Source of the DNA: an uncultured Campylobacter sp.
GTDB taxonomy: Bacteria > Campylobacterota > Campylobacteria > Campylobacterales > Campylobacteraceae
Direction of reading: 5' to 3'
Assembly: GCA_938046705.1 (NCBI GenBank)
Contig: CALIWP010000113.1
Location: 1 to 5,997 of the forward strand
DNA: 5,997 nt
Shown here: one piece after another, positions 5,695 through 5,997 of the stretch
How positions within the stretch are numbered: the first letter of the stretch is position 1
How the letters are laid out: each line of letters opens with the position of its first letter
Notes under the pieces: model-generated
What the model was told of the DNA's origin: nothing
Databases searched by the model: none
Seen by the model: the letters and a program-made list of their open reading frames with translations, nothing else
Translations under genes and position numbers: made by a program

Positions 5695-5997
5695 ACCTCT
5701 CCTTTTAGTCTTAATAACGAAATCTCGCTAGGCGCCATCACACGTACCGGCGGCCCCCAAAATCCGGCTCCGCGGCTAACATAAATTTGCGTATTTTTGT
5801 TCGCGCTATATAGCCCGGCGACGTATTTTTGATCGAGCCTTACTAGCAGCGAAAACGGGAAAATCTGCCCGCCGTGCGTGTGTCCGCTCACCACCAGATC
5901 CACGGGCGCGCTTTCGTCCATGTATTTTAAAAACTTAGGCTGATGAGCGAGCAAAACGGTAGGCAAATTTATGTCGCGACCGCCCAAAGCCGCGACT
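5691..5997 (-). CDS. Calcineurin-like metallophosphoesterase, C-terminal part only
   Basis: The frame is open to the right edge, leaving about 101 C-terminal residues; the N-terminal metal-binding motifs (D-x-H, G-D, G-N-H-D) are outside the window. A TTG at 5987 is not the true start, because the family sequence continues upstream of it ([13 protein letters not shown]). Visible motifs are LLAHQPKF, carrying a metal-ligand histidine, and [12 protein letters not shown], carrying the final H-x-H pair of the di-metal site. The tail is of the form [20 protein letters not shown] then a P-S-E-I-S-L-L-R-L block, characteristic of the YkuE/YaeI-like membrane-associated phosphodiesterase branch. Members often act on phospholipid or lipid A precursor-like substrates, but the substrate here cannot be told. 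Its TGA overlaps the psd ATG, indicating translational coupling. Confidence 0.93.
   Translation of the reverse strand, partial: VAALGGRDINLPTVLLAHQPKFLKYMDESAPVDLVVSGHTHGGQIFPFSLLVRLDQKYVAGLYSANKNTQIYVSRGAGFWGPPVRVMAPSEISLLRLKGEV

Overview
The window looks like chromosomal DNA from a member of the Campylobacterota, most likely a Campylobacter of the higher-GC oral type (rectus, showae, curvus or concisus group). The evidence is the Epsilonproteobacterial set of proteins (a cysteine-rich Sel1/Hcp-like protein and a compact 266-residue phosphatidylserine decarboxylase), the strong AAGGAG ribosome binding sites, and the octamer TCAAATTT/AAATTTGA scattered at about 21 places. The species assignment is an inference from style, not from a marker gene.

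Plus-strand half. The window opens inside ychF (positions 1-699; the N-terminal third lies off the left edge). A 247-base gap with an inverted repeat follows. Next comes a secreted Sel1-repeat (Hcp-like) gene, 947-2585, which cannot be read in one frame: it starts in one frame, continues in a second and finishes in a third, so it is annotated as a frameshifted gene or pseudogene. Its tail overlaps a lipoprotein gene of unknown function (2575-3150). After a 235-base gap holding a long nested hairpin comes an AlkC-type DNA alkylation repair protein (3386-4123).

Convergent gap. Positions 4124-4521 contain no credible gene. They hold a dense run of the TCAAATTT octamer and several small repeats.

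Minus-strand half. Three genes read leftwards as a tight operon: the C-terminal part of a calcineurin-like metallophosphoesterase (5691-5997, running off the right edge), phosphatidylserine decarboxylase psd (4894-5694, overlapping it by 4 bases), and a 120-residue tail-anchored membrane protein (4522-4884, 9 bases after psd). The set points to cell-envelope work: psd makes phosphatidylethanolamine, and the other two are envelope or membrane-associated by sequence.

I see no RNA genes, insertion sequences, integrases, CRISPR arrays or defence genes. The items most worth a second look are the broken Sel1/Hcp gene, the repeated octamer, and the small membrane protein tied to psd.
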